Shown: positions 25,446-35,487, numbered from the stretch's first letter. The stretch: DNA of 64,000 nucleotides from DASVXQ01 sp046727955 (GCA_046727955.1 JBKPDO010000038.1:1-64000); one strand, 5' to 3'. Notes: a model not told the origin generated them from the sequence alone. A program made the numbers and translations.

Positions 25446-27077
25446 GTGACCGCCGCCACCCCCCTCCTCTCTGATCACTGGCGGTCGCTGCCCGGCCGGG
25501 CCGCGGGCGCCGCTCGGCGACACCGGCTCGTGCTTGCGCTTCTGGTGCTCGGGGTCGCGTTCCGGGTCCTGGTGCAGATCGCCTACCGGCCGCTGCTGCT
25601 GTACATCGACTCATATACCTACCTCGACAACCTGCACCGGCTCGACCCCACCGGTGAGAACCCGATCGGCTACAACCTGTTCCTGCTCCGCCCCGTGCTC
25701 GCGCTGGGAAACCTGGCGGTCCTCGCCGTGCTCCAGCACCTCATCGGCTTGGGCATGGGCGTCGCGATCTACGCACTGCTACTGCGGCGCGGCACCCGGC
25801 GCTGGGTCGCCGCCCTGGCCGCGGCGCCGGTGCTGCTGGACGCCTATCAGGTGCAGATCGAGCACAACCTGATGGCGGACACGCTGTTTCAGGCCATGCT
25901 GCTGGCGGCGGTGGCGGTGCTGACCTGGCGGCGGACGCCTGGCTACGCCACCGCGGCCGTGGCCGGCGCGCTGCTCGGCGCGGCCGTGCTAGTCCGCCTT
26001 GTCGGCGAGCCGCTGGTGCTCCCGGCGATCGCCTACGTCGTGCTGGTCTCCTCCGGCGGCTGGCGCCGCGTGAGGCTCGCCGCCACCGTGGCCGTCTGCT
26101 TTGCGGCGCCGGTGCTCGCCTACGCCGCCGACTACCAGCACCATACTGGCAAGCTCGGCATCTCCAATACCGGAGGGGCCGCGATGTACGGCCGGGTCGC
26201 GGCGTTCGTAGACTGCTACGATCTCCCACTGCCCGCGTATGAACGTGCCCTCTGCCCGGCCGCGCCCGTCGGCGAACGAGCAAAGGCCGACGATCTGGTC
26301 AACGCTCCGGAATCGCCGCGACGGCAGGTGCAGCCGCCGCCGGGCAAGAGCGCCGCGCAGGTCGAGCGCGACTTCGCCCGGCGTGCCATCGCGCACCAGC
26401 CCCTCGACTATCTGGCGGCGGTGAGCCGCGACTTCGCCAAGGGCTTCGCCCCGACCCGCGTCACCTTCCCAGGCGACGTCCACGTGGACCGCTGGTGGTT
26501 CCCGTTGCAGTACCCGGTCTGGGGTCCCAGGTACAGCCTGCACGACGCGGTCGTGGCGGTCGAGCGCTACGGCGGCGGCGGTCCAGCGGTGCAACGCCCG
26601 CTCGCCGAGGTCCTCCAGGGCTTCCAGCGGAGTGTGGGCTACACGCCCGGTCCGGCCCTCGCGCTCGCGCTGCTCCTTGGGCTTCTAGCCGCGCTCGGCG
26701 CGGGCCGGACCGCGGACCGCCAGCAGCGCGCCGCGTGCCTGCTCTACACGACCACGGGCGCGGGGGTACTGCTGACCGCCGCGCTGTACCAGTTCTCCTG
26801 GCGCTACCAGCTCCCAGGTCTGGTGCTGCTGCCATTGGCGGGCGCCCTCGGAGCGACGGTCCTGGTCCCGTTACATCGGCCCCGTTGCATCAAGACTGGG
26901 ACGAGCGTCGTACCGGGCGAACGCCGGCGCGGCGAGCGCGAGCAGCAGGACGCCTGCCATGCAGGCGAGCCCGCCGGACACGACCGCCACGTTCGGACCG
27001 AACGCCGCCGCCACCGCGCCAGCCTCCAGGTCGCCGAGCCGCGGCCCACCCGCCCCGACGATCATGTTCACTCCTGA
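25446..27077 (+). CDS. Multi-spanning membrane glycosyltransferase-like protein (GT39/GT-C type)
   Basis: A 543-residue protein with about ten membrane helices. LLLYIDSYTYLDNLHRLDP shortly after TM1 resembles the first extracytoplasmic loop of GT-C transferases, which holds a catalytic acidic residue and uses lipid-linked sugars. Homology fades by about residue 475. The last about 65 residues are Arg/His-rich, without membrane character, and lie antisense to the end of the convergent MFS gene: a 207-bp overlap that suggests the natural stop was lost. The GTG start at 25446 has a weak ribosome-binding site. Confidence 0.75.
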   Translation: MTAATPLLSDHWRSLPGRAAGAARRHRLVLALLVLGVAFRVLVQIAYRPLLLYIDSYTYLDNLHRLDPTGENPIGYNLFLLRPVLALGNLAVLAVLQHLIGLGMGVAIYALLLRRGTRRWVAALAAAPVLLDAYQVQIEHNLMADTLFQAMLLAAVAVLTWRRTPGYATAAVAGALLGAAVLVRLVGEPLVLPAIAYVVLVSSGGWRRVRLAATVAVCFAAPVLAYAADYQHHTGKLGISNTGGAAMYGRVAAFVDCYDLPLPAYERALCPAAPVGERAKADDLVNAPESPRRQVQPPPGKSAAQVERDFARRAIAHQPLDYLAAVSRDFAKGFAPTRVTFPGDVHVDRWWFPLQYPVWGPRYSLHDAVVAVERYGGGGPAVQRPLAEVLQGFQRSVGYTPGPALALALLLGLLAALGAGRTADRQQRAACLLYTTTGAGVLLTAALYQFSWRYQLPGLVLLPLAGALGATVLVPLHRPRCIKTGTSVVPGERRRGEREQQDACHAGEPAGHDRHVRTERRRHRASLQVAEPRPTRPDDHVHS

Positions 27078-28196
27078 CAGGCGGCCCCGCATCGCATCCG
27101 GCGTGACGAGCTGCAGGATGGACGAGCGGAACACCACACTGATGGCGTCGGCCGCGCCGGCCAGAGCGAGCAGGACAAGCGCCAGCCACAGCACCCGCAC
27201 TAGACCGAACACGGTGATCGCCGCACCCCAGCCGGCGACCGCGACCAGCACTGCCCGGCCCTGGCGGCGGACGGCCGGCAGCCACCCGCTGAGCAGCGAC
27301 GCAAGCAGCGCGCCGGCCGCGGGAGCGGCATAGAGGTAGCCGGCGACCTGCGGGCCACCGTGAAACTGCCCGGCGGCCATGGCCGGGAAGAGGGCGCGCG
27401 GCATGCCGAATACCATCGCGTTGACGTCGGCGAGGAAGACCGTGAGGAGCACCGGCCGCGAACGCAGGAACGCCAGGCCCTCCATGACCGACGACAGCCC
27501 GGCGCGCCGGCCGCCGCCCTCTGGCGACAGCGGCGGCAGCTGGTAGATCGCGGAGATCGCGACGGCGAACGCGCCGACGTCGACAGCATAGGCCGCGGCG
27601 TACCCGCTGGTGCTGATCAGCACGCCCGCGACCAGCGGACCGACGACGATACCGAGGGTGAATACGCCGTGAAACAAGGTGTTGGCGGCGGGGATGTGGG
27701 CCGGACCGACCAGTCGTGGCAGCAATGCCCGGCGGGTCGGCGAGTCGACCGCGGAGAAGGCGGCCTGCACGGCGACGCAGGCGTAGAGAAGCCAGAGCCG
27801 GTCGAGGTGCAGCAGCGCCTGCACCAGCAGCAGCACGCTGACCGCCGCGGATCCGGTCGAGGTCACCAGGATCAGCCGGCGCCGGTCGACGGCGTCGGCG
27901 ATGGCGCCACCGTACAGCCCGAAGACGATGAGCGGCACCAGCGCAGCGAACCCGATGAAGCCGACCGCAAGACTGGACCTGGTCAGCGCGAAGACCTGTA
28001 ACGGCACGGCGACCAGGGTCACCTGGGCGCCGACCATGGAGGCGCTCTGCCCGATGAAGAGCCGCCGGAAGCCGCCCGAGCTGCGCAACGGCGTCAGGTC
28101 CGTGACCAGCCGGCGACCTGTCACGGCGCCCACTTCTCGCCACCGGCCGGGCCAGCGTCTGATGTCCGACATCCGCTGATCTAACACCACCTCCAT
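26871..28196 (-). CDS. Major facilitator superfamily transporter (MFS_3/EntS type)
   Basis: A 441-residue, 12-helix permease. The loop between TM2 and TM3 reads YGGAIADAVDRRRLIL, the MFS signature, and FSAVDSPTRRALLPRLVGP is typical of the EntS/MFS_3 group, which exports siderophores or drugs. Late helices show VVFRSSILQLVTPDAMRGRLSGVN, also characteristic. Alternative starts lie at codons 9 and 24. Its 3' end overlaps the preceding glycosyltransferase frame by 207 bp; the codon pattern in the overlap favours this gene. Confidence 0.92.
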   Translation of the reverse strand: MEVVLDQRMSDIRRWPGRWREVGAVTGRRLVTDLTPLRSSGGFRRLFIGQSASMVGAQVTLVAVPLQVFALTRSSLAVGFIGFAALVPLIVFGLYGGAIADAVDRRRLILVTSTGSAAVSVLLLVQALLHLDRLWLLYACVAVQAAFSAVDSPTRRALLPRLVGPAHIPAANTLFHGVFTLGIVVGPLVAGVLISTSGYAAAYAVDVGAFAVAISAIYQLPPLSPEGGGRRAGLSSVMEGLAFLRSRPVLLTVFLADVNAMVFGMPRALFPAMAAGQFHGGPQVAGYLYAAPAAGALLASLLSGWLPAVRRQGRAVLVAVAGWGAAITVFGLVRVLWLALVLLALAGAADAISVVFRSSILQLVTPDAMRGRLSGVNMIVGAGGPRLGDLEAGAVAAAFGPNVAVVSGGLACMAGVLLLALAAPAFARYDARPSLDATGPM

Positions 28197-28270
28197 CCGG
28201 CAAGGCGCCTCCCGCGAGATGCCCCTGCGAGGCGGTCACGTGCGGATCTGCGGCGTTTCGGCCCTCATCC

Positions 28271-28467
28271 TTGCCGCGTGGGCTGCACGTTGCCGCGCAC
28301 ATCGTCGGTCAGAAGCCCTAAAGCGGATGCCGAAGCAACCATCTACGCGGCAACCTGCATCCCACGCGGCAAAGTCAGGCGCCAAAGGTGCCCGGCGCGC
28401 GGCAAGATGCACCCTACGCGGCAAGGTAAGGTGCCGGCCCCGCGGCAACCTGCACCCACAGCGGCAA
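28271..28467. repeat. Phased TTGCCGCG/CGCGGCAA repeat cluster, copy B
   Basis: Eight copies of CGCGGCAA or its complement form four pairs, every pair spaced exactly 19 bp start to start: 28271/28290 (TTGCCGCG orientation) and 28346/28365, 28398/28417, 28441/28460 (CGCGGCAA orientation; the last is AGCGGCAA). The spacers share a TGCA-N-CC core. The cluster fills the 338-bp gap between the MFS and eis genes, which holds nothing else I can identify. Confidence 0.8.
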
Positions 28468-28533
28468 GGTGGCTCAGAACGGGCGTCCAGAAAAGGGCGT
28501 GTGCGGAGGCGCCAGTTCGAGTACAACGGACAC

Positions 28534-29763
28534 ATGGACATCGAGATCCGCCCGATAGGGCCCGACCACTTCCCGCAGTTCTCGCGGGTGCTCGACATCG
28601 CCTTCGGCGCGGACACCAGCGAGGAAAAGCTCGCCGACGTGCAGCGTAGCCTCGAGTACGACCGCAGCATCGCCGCGTTCGACGGCGACCGGATCGTGGC
28701 GACAGGCGGCGCCGACTCCATGGAGCTGACCCTGCCCGGCCTGACCGCGATCCCGATCGGCGGCCTGACCGCGATCGCCGTCCTGCCGACCTACCGGCGC
28801 CGGGGGATCCTGCGGTCGATCATCGCCAGGCACTTCGAGGACGTCGAGGGGCGGGCCGAGCCCGTGTCGGCGCTGATGGCCTCCGAGTCGACCATCTACG
28901 GCCGTTTCGGCTACGGCGCGGCCACCATGGCGGCTGAGCTGGAGATCAACACCGACAATGCCGTCTTGCTGCAGCCCCCGGACACGACCGGCCGGCTGCG
29001 CCTGCTCGACAAGGATGAGCGCGCCGCGGTGGTTCGCCCGTTCTACGACCGCGTCCGCAAGGCCCAGCCAGGTGAGCTGTCCCGGATCGACTGGTGGTGG
29101 GAGATGTTCGCCAGCGACCCCAGCTGGCGATTCCAGGGCGACAGCCAGCGCCAGGACGTGGTCTACGAGTCGGAGCCGGGCCGGGTCGACGGCTGGCTCA
29201 GCTACCGGGTCAAGCACGACTGGGAGCACGGGCTTCCCAACAACCTGATCAACGTGTTCCAGCTCTTCGCGCTCACCCCCGAGGCCGGCGGGGCTCTGTG
29301 GGGCTACTGCCTCGACCTCGACCTGGCCGGGACGGTTCGGCTGTTCAGCCGGCCGGTCGACGACCCGCTGCGCTTGTGCCTGGCCGACCCGCGCCGGCTC
29401 CGCACGGTCGGGGTCGCCGATCATCTCTGGATCCGGCTGATCGACCTGCCGGCGGCCATGGAGGCGCGCCGGTACGCGGCCGAGGGGCGCCTGGTGCTGG
29501 AGGTGACCGACGCCGTGCGACCCGGCAACCAGGGCCGCTGGTTGCTGGAGGGGGGCCCGGACGGCGCGAGCTGCCAGCGCACCCGGGACGAGGCCGACCT
29601 GGCACTCGACGTGGCCGAGCTCGGCGCCGCCTATCTCGGCGGCACCCGGCTGGCGACCTTGGGCCGGGCCGGCCGGGTCCGCGAGGAGGTCCCCGGCGCT
29701 CTGGTGCGGGCCGACGCCATGCTCGCCAGCGACCCGCCGGCCTGGTGCACCACCCACTTCTGA
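28534..29763 (+). CDS. eis: Eis-family GNAT N-acetyltransferase
   Basis: A 409-residue protein with the three-part Eis layout: N-terminal GNAT (AVLPTYRRRGILRSII, the acetyl-CoA loop), a second GNAT-like domain, and a C-terminal SCP2-like lobe. The general-acid Tyr is in ESTIYGRFGYG, and the chain ends in Phe (CTTHF), whose free carboxylate acts as general base in mycobacterial Eis. Such enzymes acetylate lysines or amines, including aminoglycosides at several positions. The ATG at 28534 is not preceded by a clear Shine-Dalgarno sequence. Confidence 0.93.
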   Translation: MDIEIRPIGPDHFPQFSRVLDIAFGADTSEEKLADVQRSLEYDRSIAAFDGDRIVATGGADSMELTLPGLTAIPIGGLTAIAVLPTYRRRGILRSIIARHFEDVEGRAEPVSALMASESTIYGRFGYGAATMAAELEINTDNAVLLQPPDTTGRLRLLDKDERAAVVRPFYDRVRKAQPGELSRIDWWWEMFASDPSWRFQGDSQRQDVVYESEPGRVDGWLSYRVKHDWEHGLPNNLINVFQLFALTPEAGGALWGYCLDLDLAGTVRLFSRPVDDPLRLCLADPRRLRTVGVADHLWIRLIDLPAAMEARRYAAEGRLVLEVTDAVRPGNQGRWLLEGGPDGASCQRTRDEADLALDVAELGAAYLGGTRLATLGRAGRVREEVPGALVRADAMLASDPPAWCTTHF

Positions 29764-29764
29764 T

Positions 29765-29981
29765 CCAGGGTGAAGGCGATCGGGTTCAGACCGTCCGCGA
29801 AGCGGGCGGCGCGCTCGATCCCCGCCGGCGTAAGCGAGCCCATGATGATCGGGATGCCTCCCTCCTGCCGCGGCTTGGGATTGACGATCGAGGCCGGGAT
29901 GCGGAAATAGCGTCCCTCGAAGCTGACCGGGTCGGGAGAGGCAAAGGGCGCAGAGGTGGGCAGCGCGACGCCAAGATCCAT
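29765..29981 (-). pseudogene. Remnant of an LLM-class flavin/F420-dependent oxidoreductase
   Basis: The minus strand begins MDLGVALPTSAPFASP, the N-terminus of luciferase-like monooxygenases, and jumps directly to VSFEGRYFRIPASIVNPKPR and then IERAARFADGLNPIAF, motifs that normally lie about 150 residues later. The frame then runs antisense into eis. A large internal deletion and the lack of a C-terminus make it a pseudogene. The following 185 bp, up to 30166, contain nothing I recognise. Confidence 0.8.
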
Positions 29982-30165
29982 GGTCCCTCCTCGAGCGAGT
30001 CAGCTTGGCGAGTGCGATCAGGTTATCGGCGCGGCCTGCTCGCCGGCCCGCCCGCACGGTGAAGCTGCTGGCCGCCGACCTTATCAGCGCGGCTCGTGGC
30101 CGCGGGACTCAGACGGCTCGTCGTCGCTTGTCCCTCTGCCAGGCCAGGGCGCCTCACGTCATCGT

Positions 30166-32033
30166 CTACCTCTTCACCCATACCTGGTAGTAGCCGTCGC
30201 CGTAACTGGTCCGATAAGGCAGCTTCGCCAGCAGACGGTATTTGTCATTCGTCCGCAGTTGCCGGAGAAGCTTGTCGTCCAATTCCTTCGTCACTGTCCA
30301 GTTGAGCACGATGACATCGAAATAGGCCTCGCGAATCGCCGCCCGGTAGCCAGGCTCGCCCAAGAGTAGCCTGCCCTTTCGATCCGTGTAGTTGATGGCG
30401 TAGGTGGAGGTCCACTGGTCCGGTGTGGTCTCCGCACGAAGGTAGTATCTGGGCACCGGGTTGGACTCGACCAGGTAGCGTCCCCCTGGTTTGAGCTGCG
30501 ACTTGAGCGTGGCGACCATGCGCGTGGAGTCATCCCAGGCATGGTAAAGGTACTGGGATTGGGTGATTCCCAGCGTCAGCAGCGTCACCCAGGCGAGGAT
30601 GGCCAGCTGGGGGTACCGGAAATGCGCCCCCATTATCCGACTCAGGCCGACGCCGGCCATGGGAGCCGTGAACAGCAAGCCGTAACCGACGTGCTTGTGC
30701 AGCGACACGCCGGTGTGCAGGTACACCTGGTACGCCGGCGCGAGCAGGGCGGTGCCACACAACAGCAGGCCGAGGGCCAGTCGCCACGGCCGACCACGAT
30801 TCCCATCTCGCCTCATGCGCGGCACCTCGCCCATGCGTTCCCGCCGGACATAGCACACCGTGCCCAACAGCGCGAGAGCGAGCAAGCCCCCACCACACTC
30901 CAGGCAGTCGAGGAGCAGATCCAGGGGATCTGCGTTGCCAACGGCTCGGGCCGTGGTGGTGACGCGCACGGCGTGGAGATAATCGTCCCCGGCTAGCGCC
31001 AGCGCCCCGGCGAGCGTGGCTGCGGTGAAAGCGGGCAGCAAGATGCCACGCAGCACCAACCCTCCCCACCTGCGGTGCGGGAAGGTGGCCAGCGCGGCGA
31101 GCACGGCTACGGTGGGAAGAAACATGAGAGCGGCGTACTTCACCGCCACCGCGAGCGCCATCACCGGTGCAGCGAGAAGGCACGCCGGGATAGCCAAGTT
31201 GTGAGCGGTACGGACCACGATCCAGGCGGCAAGTGCGAGCAGGAAGATCGTCGCTGCGTCGTAGGTGGCGAAGTTGCCCAGAAACAGGGTGGACTGAGTG
31301 GTGGCGAAGACGGCAGCCGCGCACAAGCCTGCCCGTTCGTTGAACAGCAACCGCGACAGTGAGTAGAGCAGGGCCGTGGCCCCGAGCATGAAGACGAGGC
31401 TCAAGGCACGCGCCGCGGTGAGGCCGAAGGCCGACTCGACTGCGGCGGCAAGCACCGGGTAAAGACCGGCGAGCCAGAAAAGTACGCGGTGAACTCTGGC
31501 GGGACAGGCCTTCCGTAGTGGAAGTGGTCCAGTTGGAGGTGGCCGACGTAGAGATACAGGGCCTCGTCCTCGAACGCGGTGTTCTGCAGCCGGAGAGACA
31601 GCACGGCCTGCACGACGAGGATGCCGAGCAGGACCGCTCGACTTACCCGAGTGCGGCGGCGGCTCGGCGCGGCTGTCCAGCCGGATTGGGGGACGGAAGG
31701 CACGCTGTAGCCCGGCGTCCGCTGCCTTGGGGTGGCGACGGGGGCGGCCCGGTGCATGGGAGGAGTGGGATGGCCTCGCCCGCGCTGGCCGGGCGGACCG
31801 TTGCGCTCAAAGCCTGTCCTTGTCTGATTCTCGTCCCAGGACCACGGGTTCGCGGGTGGCGGTTCAGTGGCAGACGGAGGAACGGTGGCACGCCCATCCT
31901 GATCCCAGGGAAGATACTCGCCGCCGGGACCGATCTCGACGGCGGGGGGTCTAGGGACATTCGTTTCGCCACCGCCATTTCGCTGAGCGGCGATGCGGCC
32001 ACCGCCAGGTCGGATTTCTCTCTCAGAGGCCAT
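30166..32033 (-). pseudogene. GT39-like membrane glycosyltransferase, split by a single-base frameshift
   Basis: The first part (32033 to about 31461) has a Pro-rich cytoplasmic tail of about 120 residues, a membrane helix and the GT39 first loop FEDEALYLYVGHLQLDHF (acidic pair). It reaches FSGSPVF, where the frame fails at a GTCTTTACCCG run; one extra T would continue directly into YPVLAAAVESAFGLTAARAL in the next frame (to 30166). That part carries eight or nine helices and a C-terminal globular domain. The start overlaps the stop of the GH26-like gene (TGATG). A sequencing error is as likely as true loss. Confidence 0.85.
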
Positions 32034-33079
32034 CAGAGATGCTTCACGTCGAAGCCGAAGAGATCGTTCTCGGCTCTTCGCTTGAACTCGGCGAGTGCCG
32101 ATGGATCGCTGTCGATGCGCCAGTCGGCGCGCTTGACGTAGTCGAACCAGATAAAGCCGATGACATCATGCGACGCAGCAACGCCCGCGAAGAGATCAGC
32201 GACGTCCTTGCGCTTCCGCGGCCCCGGCTCCGAGGCCGTCTCGAGGATGAGGATGGGCTTGCGGGCGAACTTGCGCACCGCAGCCGTCGTTGGACCGAAG
32301 AGCGTCGGGAACGTGCTGGCTCCCCTGCCCGTGTAGTAGCCGATCACGCCGATCCAGTCCACGTACGAGTCGCCAGGATAGAACGGCTTGAGCGGGACCT
32401 GGGGCACTGGGTTGATGACGTTGGGGCTCCACACCCAGATCACGTTGGTTGCCCCGACGTCGAGAAAGATGTCGTGGATTCGCCGCCATGCGCGCACGAA
32501 GTCAACCGGGGTTGTCGCTGTGGTTCCCCAGGGGTACCAGTGTCCGTTCATCTCGTGTCCGAAGCTGATGGCCACCGGCAGGTTGAGAGTCCGCACGGCG
32601 GTGGCGAACTTCCTGGTGTAATCGTCAGTCGCGCCGTCAGCGATATCCGCGATGGAGGGTTTGAACGGCTCCCACACCATTACGGGCAGGGCGCCTGCGG
32701 CTCGCGCATTTCTGACCCCCTGGGCGTCAAACTGGTCGCCCCACGCGGTGTAATACTCGAGCAGGTTGGGTTGCTTGCCAATCTTCCCCGCAAAGTCCCC
32801 CACCGGGCCAAGGGACTGGGGAGCGCCGCCGAGGGCGGCGCCGAGGTACTTGCGAGGGGGCTTGAGCAGCGGACGCACGTCGAAGGGGACAAACGCCTCT
32901 TCTGACTGCCCCTCCACTGAACCACCGGCGTCCGTTGCACCCTTCGACCGATGATCCATCGGTCCCGAAGAGCACCCGAGGAACGAGCCGAGCAGCCCTG
33001 CAAGCAGTAGCCCGACGATAGGCCGGGGTATCCTCTTGGCGCGGGCCGCCCAGAGAGCACCAAGACGGCTCGTCCTCAT
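32033..33079 (-). CDS. GH26-like glycoside hydrolase (beta-mannanase type), lipoprotein
   Basis: A 348-residue protein from ATG 33079 (AAGGAGGAGG). The signal peptide ends in a lipobox (GSFLGC). The domain shows GH26 features: the acid/base Glu in ISFGHEMNGHWYPWG, NVIWVWSPN, WIGVIGYY, and the nucleophile Glu in PILILETAS. It should cleave or bind a beta-mannan or glucan outside the membrane. It lies between the GT2 synthase (4-bp overlap) and the GT39-like gene (1-bp overlap), in an apparent exopolysaccharide operon. In such loci a GH26 or GH8 enzyme trims the nascent chain. Confidence 0.88.
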   Translation of the reverse strand: MRTSRLGALWAARAKRIPRPIVGLLLAGLLGSFLGCSSGPMDHRSKGATDAGGSVEGQSEEAFVPFDVRPLLKPPRKYLGAALGGAPQSLGPVGDFAGKIGKQPNLLEYYTAWGDQFDAQGVRNARAAGALPVMVWEPFKPSIADIADGATDDYTRKFATAVRTLNLPVAISFGHEMNGHWYPWGTTATTPVDFVRAWRRIHDIFLDVGATNVIWVWSPNVINPVPQVPLKPFYPGDSYVDWIGVIGYYTGRGASTFPTLFGPTTAAVRKFARKPILILETASEPGPRKRKDVADLFAGVAASHDVIGFIWFDYVKRADWRIDSDPSALAEFKRRAENDLFGFDVKHL

Positions 33080-34760
33080 GCGACCTCCTCCTTGCGCGGC
33101 TGGACGAGGATGCGGCCGACGATCGCGGCATAGAAAAGTCCGGAGGAGAGCACGAGCGCATAATCCGGTGGGTCCATCGTCACCATCCGCCAGAGGGCTG
33201 CCCCTACCCACACAAGTGCCGTGGCGCCGCCCCAGACGGTGATGCCAGTCCAGAAGCGTCGGGCTTGGTCATTGTTCTTTCTCGCCGAGGAACCGGTCGG
33301 CCGCCACGCCATCTGCCTGCGACGAAGGCTGTCCCAGATGGCGAAGGTGTGGGCCCAGCCGTACATCATCCGGGTGGCCCACGCCTCCAGCCGGTAAGGG
33401 CACTTGTGCCACATCGGAAAGATCAGTGTCGTATAGACCAGGCTGGGGACGATCAGCGTCATGTTCTCGAGGCGCAGCGTCCCCGGCATTGCCAGCAGCA
33501 ACGTGATGGGAATGAGCGGGCCCACAAAGGTGAACAGTGCCGTGTGGATGTAGTAGAAAAAGCCGGACAGATAGCACATGCGGGTCCGCAGCCTGAGCTT
33601 TGTCCTCCAGAACTTCTTGCTGCTCAGCAGGTTCATCGTGCCCGAGCACCAGCGGTACTGCTGGGTCTGGAAGGCGCTCACCGTGTCCGGGCATAGGCCC
33701 GTCGACAGCGTGATAGGCACGTAGCGGAGATCCCAGCCGAGGCGGCGCAGGTCAAAGCCCGTGTGCACGTCCTCGGAGTGCGCAATCAGTGTCGTGCCAC
33801 CGTTCTGCCTGAGCGCGGCACGCCGGTAGATGGCGCAGCTACCTACGCAGATCGCACCGTCCCTGCGTTGTCGGGCCACCTGGACCGAGCGGTAGAAGAG
33901 CTCCTGCACCGCCCCGGCTCCGCGCTCGATCCAGCTCTGCTCGTCGAGCACCCGGAAGTACTGCGGGGACTGGACAATTGCAATCCTCCGATCGCTCTCC
34001 ATGTACGGAAGCAGTTCGTCGAGCAGATCAGGGCGGGAGCGAAATCGGCGTCGAGGATGACGATGTACTCCCCTGAGGAGAAGTGGAACCCGTAGCGGAG
34101 GTTGCCGGCTTTCTTGAACCAGCCCCGGTTCGGGCGGCTGCCATACGCAAAACCGAAGTTGGCCGCCATGGCGGCGACCGCGCGACTACCCGCGTCGTCG
34201 AGGACGCGGGGCGTGACCACCCCTTGATAGTACTGCGCCATCCCGGCGACGTGAGTCCACGTATTGTGCAGCACTTCGAGAGGCTCACCGCACACCGGCA
34301 GGAAGACGTCGACCGTTGGGTACACGGCCGGGCGCCAAGACGACACCAGGCGCCTATGGGCACGCAGGTCGAAATCTCGGCTGAAAGCGTTGACTGAGAG
34401 CGAGATTAGATAGTACGAGATCGTGAAGAGCAGGAGCGGCAGGTATGCCCACATCCAGTGGGCGGAGTGCATGAGCCTGAGCTGGGCCAAGGTCAGGCAG
34501 GTGAAGCTGACGAGAGAGCAGCAGGTGAGCACCCACAGATGCCGCTCGATATAGGAGTACTTCTCCCGATCGTCCGGCGGCTGAGGCAGGAGCCCCGCGA
34601 TGCTGGGCGCCGAGCGGTACGCAGCCCGCCTGCGGCTGTGGGTGGCAGTGGTCCGAGTCCCCGCCCCGCGGTCGATGCTCGGACGCTGACGGACGCCGAC
34701 ACCGCTTGGGAGGGGAGCCGGCCGGGGTTGGAGGGGGGTCACAGCGGCGGATCTCCACAC
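33076..34760 (-). pseudogene. GT2 polysaccharide synthase (cellulose synthase-like), split by a single-base frameshift
   Basis: The 5' part encodes two membrane helices and the GT2 core: VDVFLPVCGEPLEVLHNTW, then GEYIVILDADFAP (the DxD region). At 34031-34037 the frame fails; restoring one base gives RPDLLDELLPYMESDRRIA and continues to 33076 with IAHSEDVHTGFDLRRLGW (the catalytic-base TED analogue), QQYRWCSGTMNLL (QxxRW) and four to six membrane helices. The product would polymerise and export a beta-linked glycan. The start is uncertain: GTG 34760 or 34742. The frameshift may be a sequencing error, because the rest is intact. Confidence 0.87.
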
Positions 34761-35052
34761 GTAGAGGCAGTTACCGGGGCCCCGCGAAAGGCAGCAGGGA
34801 GGTGAGGCGACGCAAGCCTGTCATATCCCTCTTGAGCTAGCAAGAACGTCACTTCACTGAAGCTTCACCTATAGGACGGACAAGTATGATATTACGCAAT
34901 CCGCCAGAAGCGAAAGCGGGCGCTCGTTGGATGGCCCAGTGCGACAGACAGCGAGGGTGCGTCTGTCGAACGGGTCGTGGTCTATGCTTGGGTTGCTAGC
35001 TGGGGTGTTCCCGGGCGGGCCAGATGCCGCCGCGGCTGCGCGCATCAGCTGG
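34761..35052. promoter_or_regulatory. AT-richer upstream region of the exopolysaccharide operon
   Basis: This 290-bp gap contains a stretch (34815-34915) clearly lower in GC than the rest of the window, with TATAGG and TATCAT hexamers on the minus strand and imperfect CTTCAC direct repeats. It is the only candidate promoter region for the minus-strand glycan genes. No single promoter can be fixed, and no gene is seen. Confidence 0.35.
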
Positions 35053-35487
35053 CTACAGGGCCGCGACCTGGTGCTCGCGTGGCCTTTCGGCGAGCAGGAC
35101 CGGCGCCTGCAACACCTCGGCCCGCCGCTCCGGCGGGTCCGGGTCGGGCTCGGGCAGGGCGACGGCGCCCGCGCCGGCGAAAGGCCGTGGCCGTCGTGGT
35201 GCCGGCGCGCCCGCGCCTCCGCCGCGCCCGCGGTACACCAGCAAGCCGTTGACCGGGTCCGGGACCGCGTCCAGCGCGGCCCGCACGCTCGGCAGGACGC
35301 GGAAGGCCTGCCACTGCTCCTCGTCGGCGAAGGCAACCTCGAATACCACGCCCCAGCGGTGCTCGTTCCAGACCCAGTCGACGGCGCCGTTGGAGATCGC
35401 CGACTCGATCAGCGACGAGCTGTGAGCGTCCTTCCACCGCGCCGCCGAGAACGCCCCGTGAAATACCTCAATGGACCACCACTCCAT
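35053..35487 (-). CDS. Conserved actinobacterial hypothetical protein
   Basis: About 144 residues. The N-terminal 80 residues look like a compact conserved domain: MEWWSIEVFHGAFSAARWKD, AVDWVWNEHRWGVVFEVAFA, and RAALDAVPDPVNGLLVYRGR. The remainder is Pro/Arg/Ala-rich and probably disordered. Related short proteins occur in many actinobacteria, without a known function. The start could also be ATG 35508. No signal peptide. It is upstream of and divergent from the alpha/beta hydrolase gene. Confidence 0.65.
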   Translation of the reverse strand: MEWWSIEVFHGAFSAARWKDAHSSSLIESAISNGAVDWVWNEHRWGVVFEVAFADEEQWQAFRVLPSVRAALDAVPDPVNGLLVYRGRGGGAGAPAPRRPRPFAGAGAVALPEPDPDPPERRAEVLQAPVLLAERPREHQVAAL

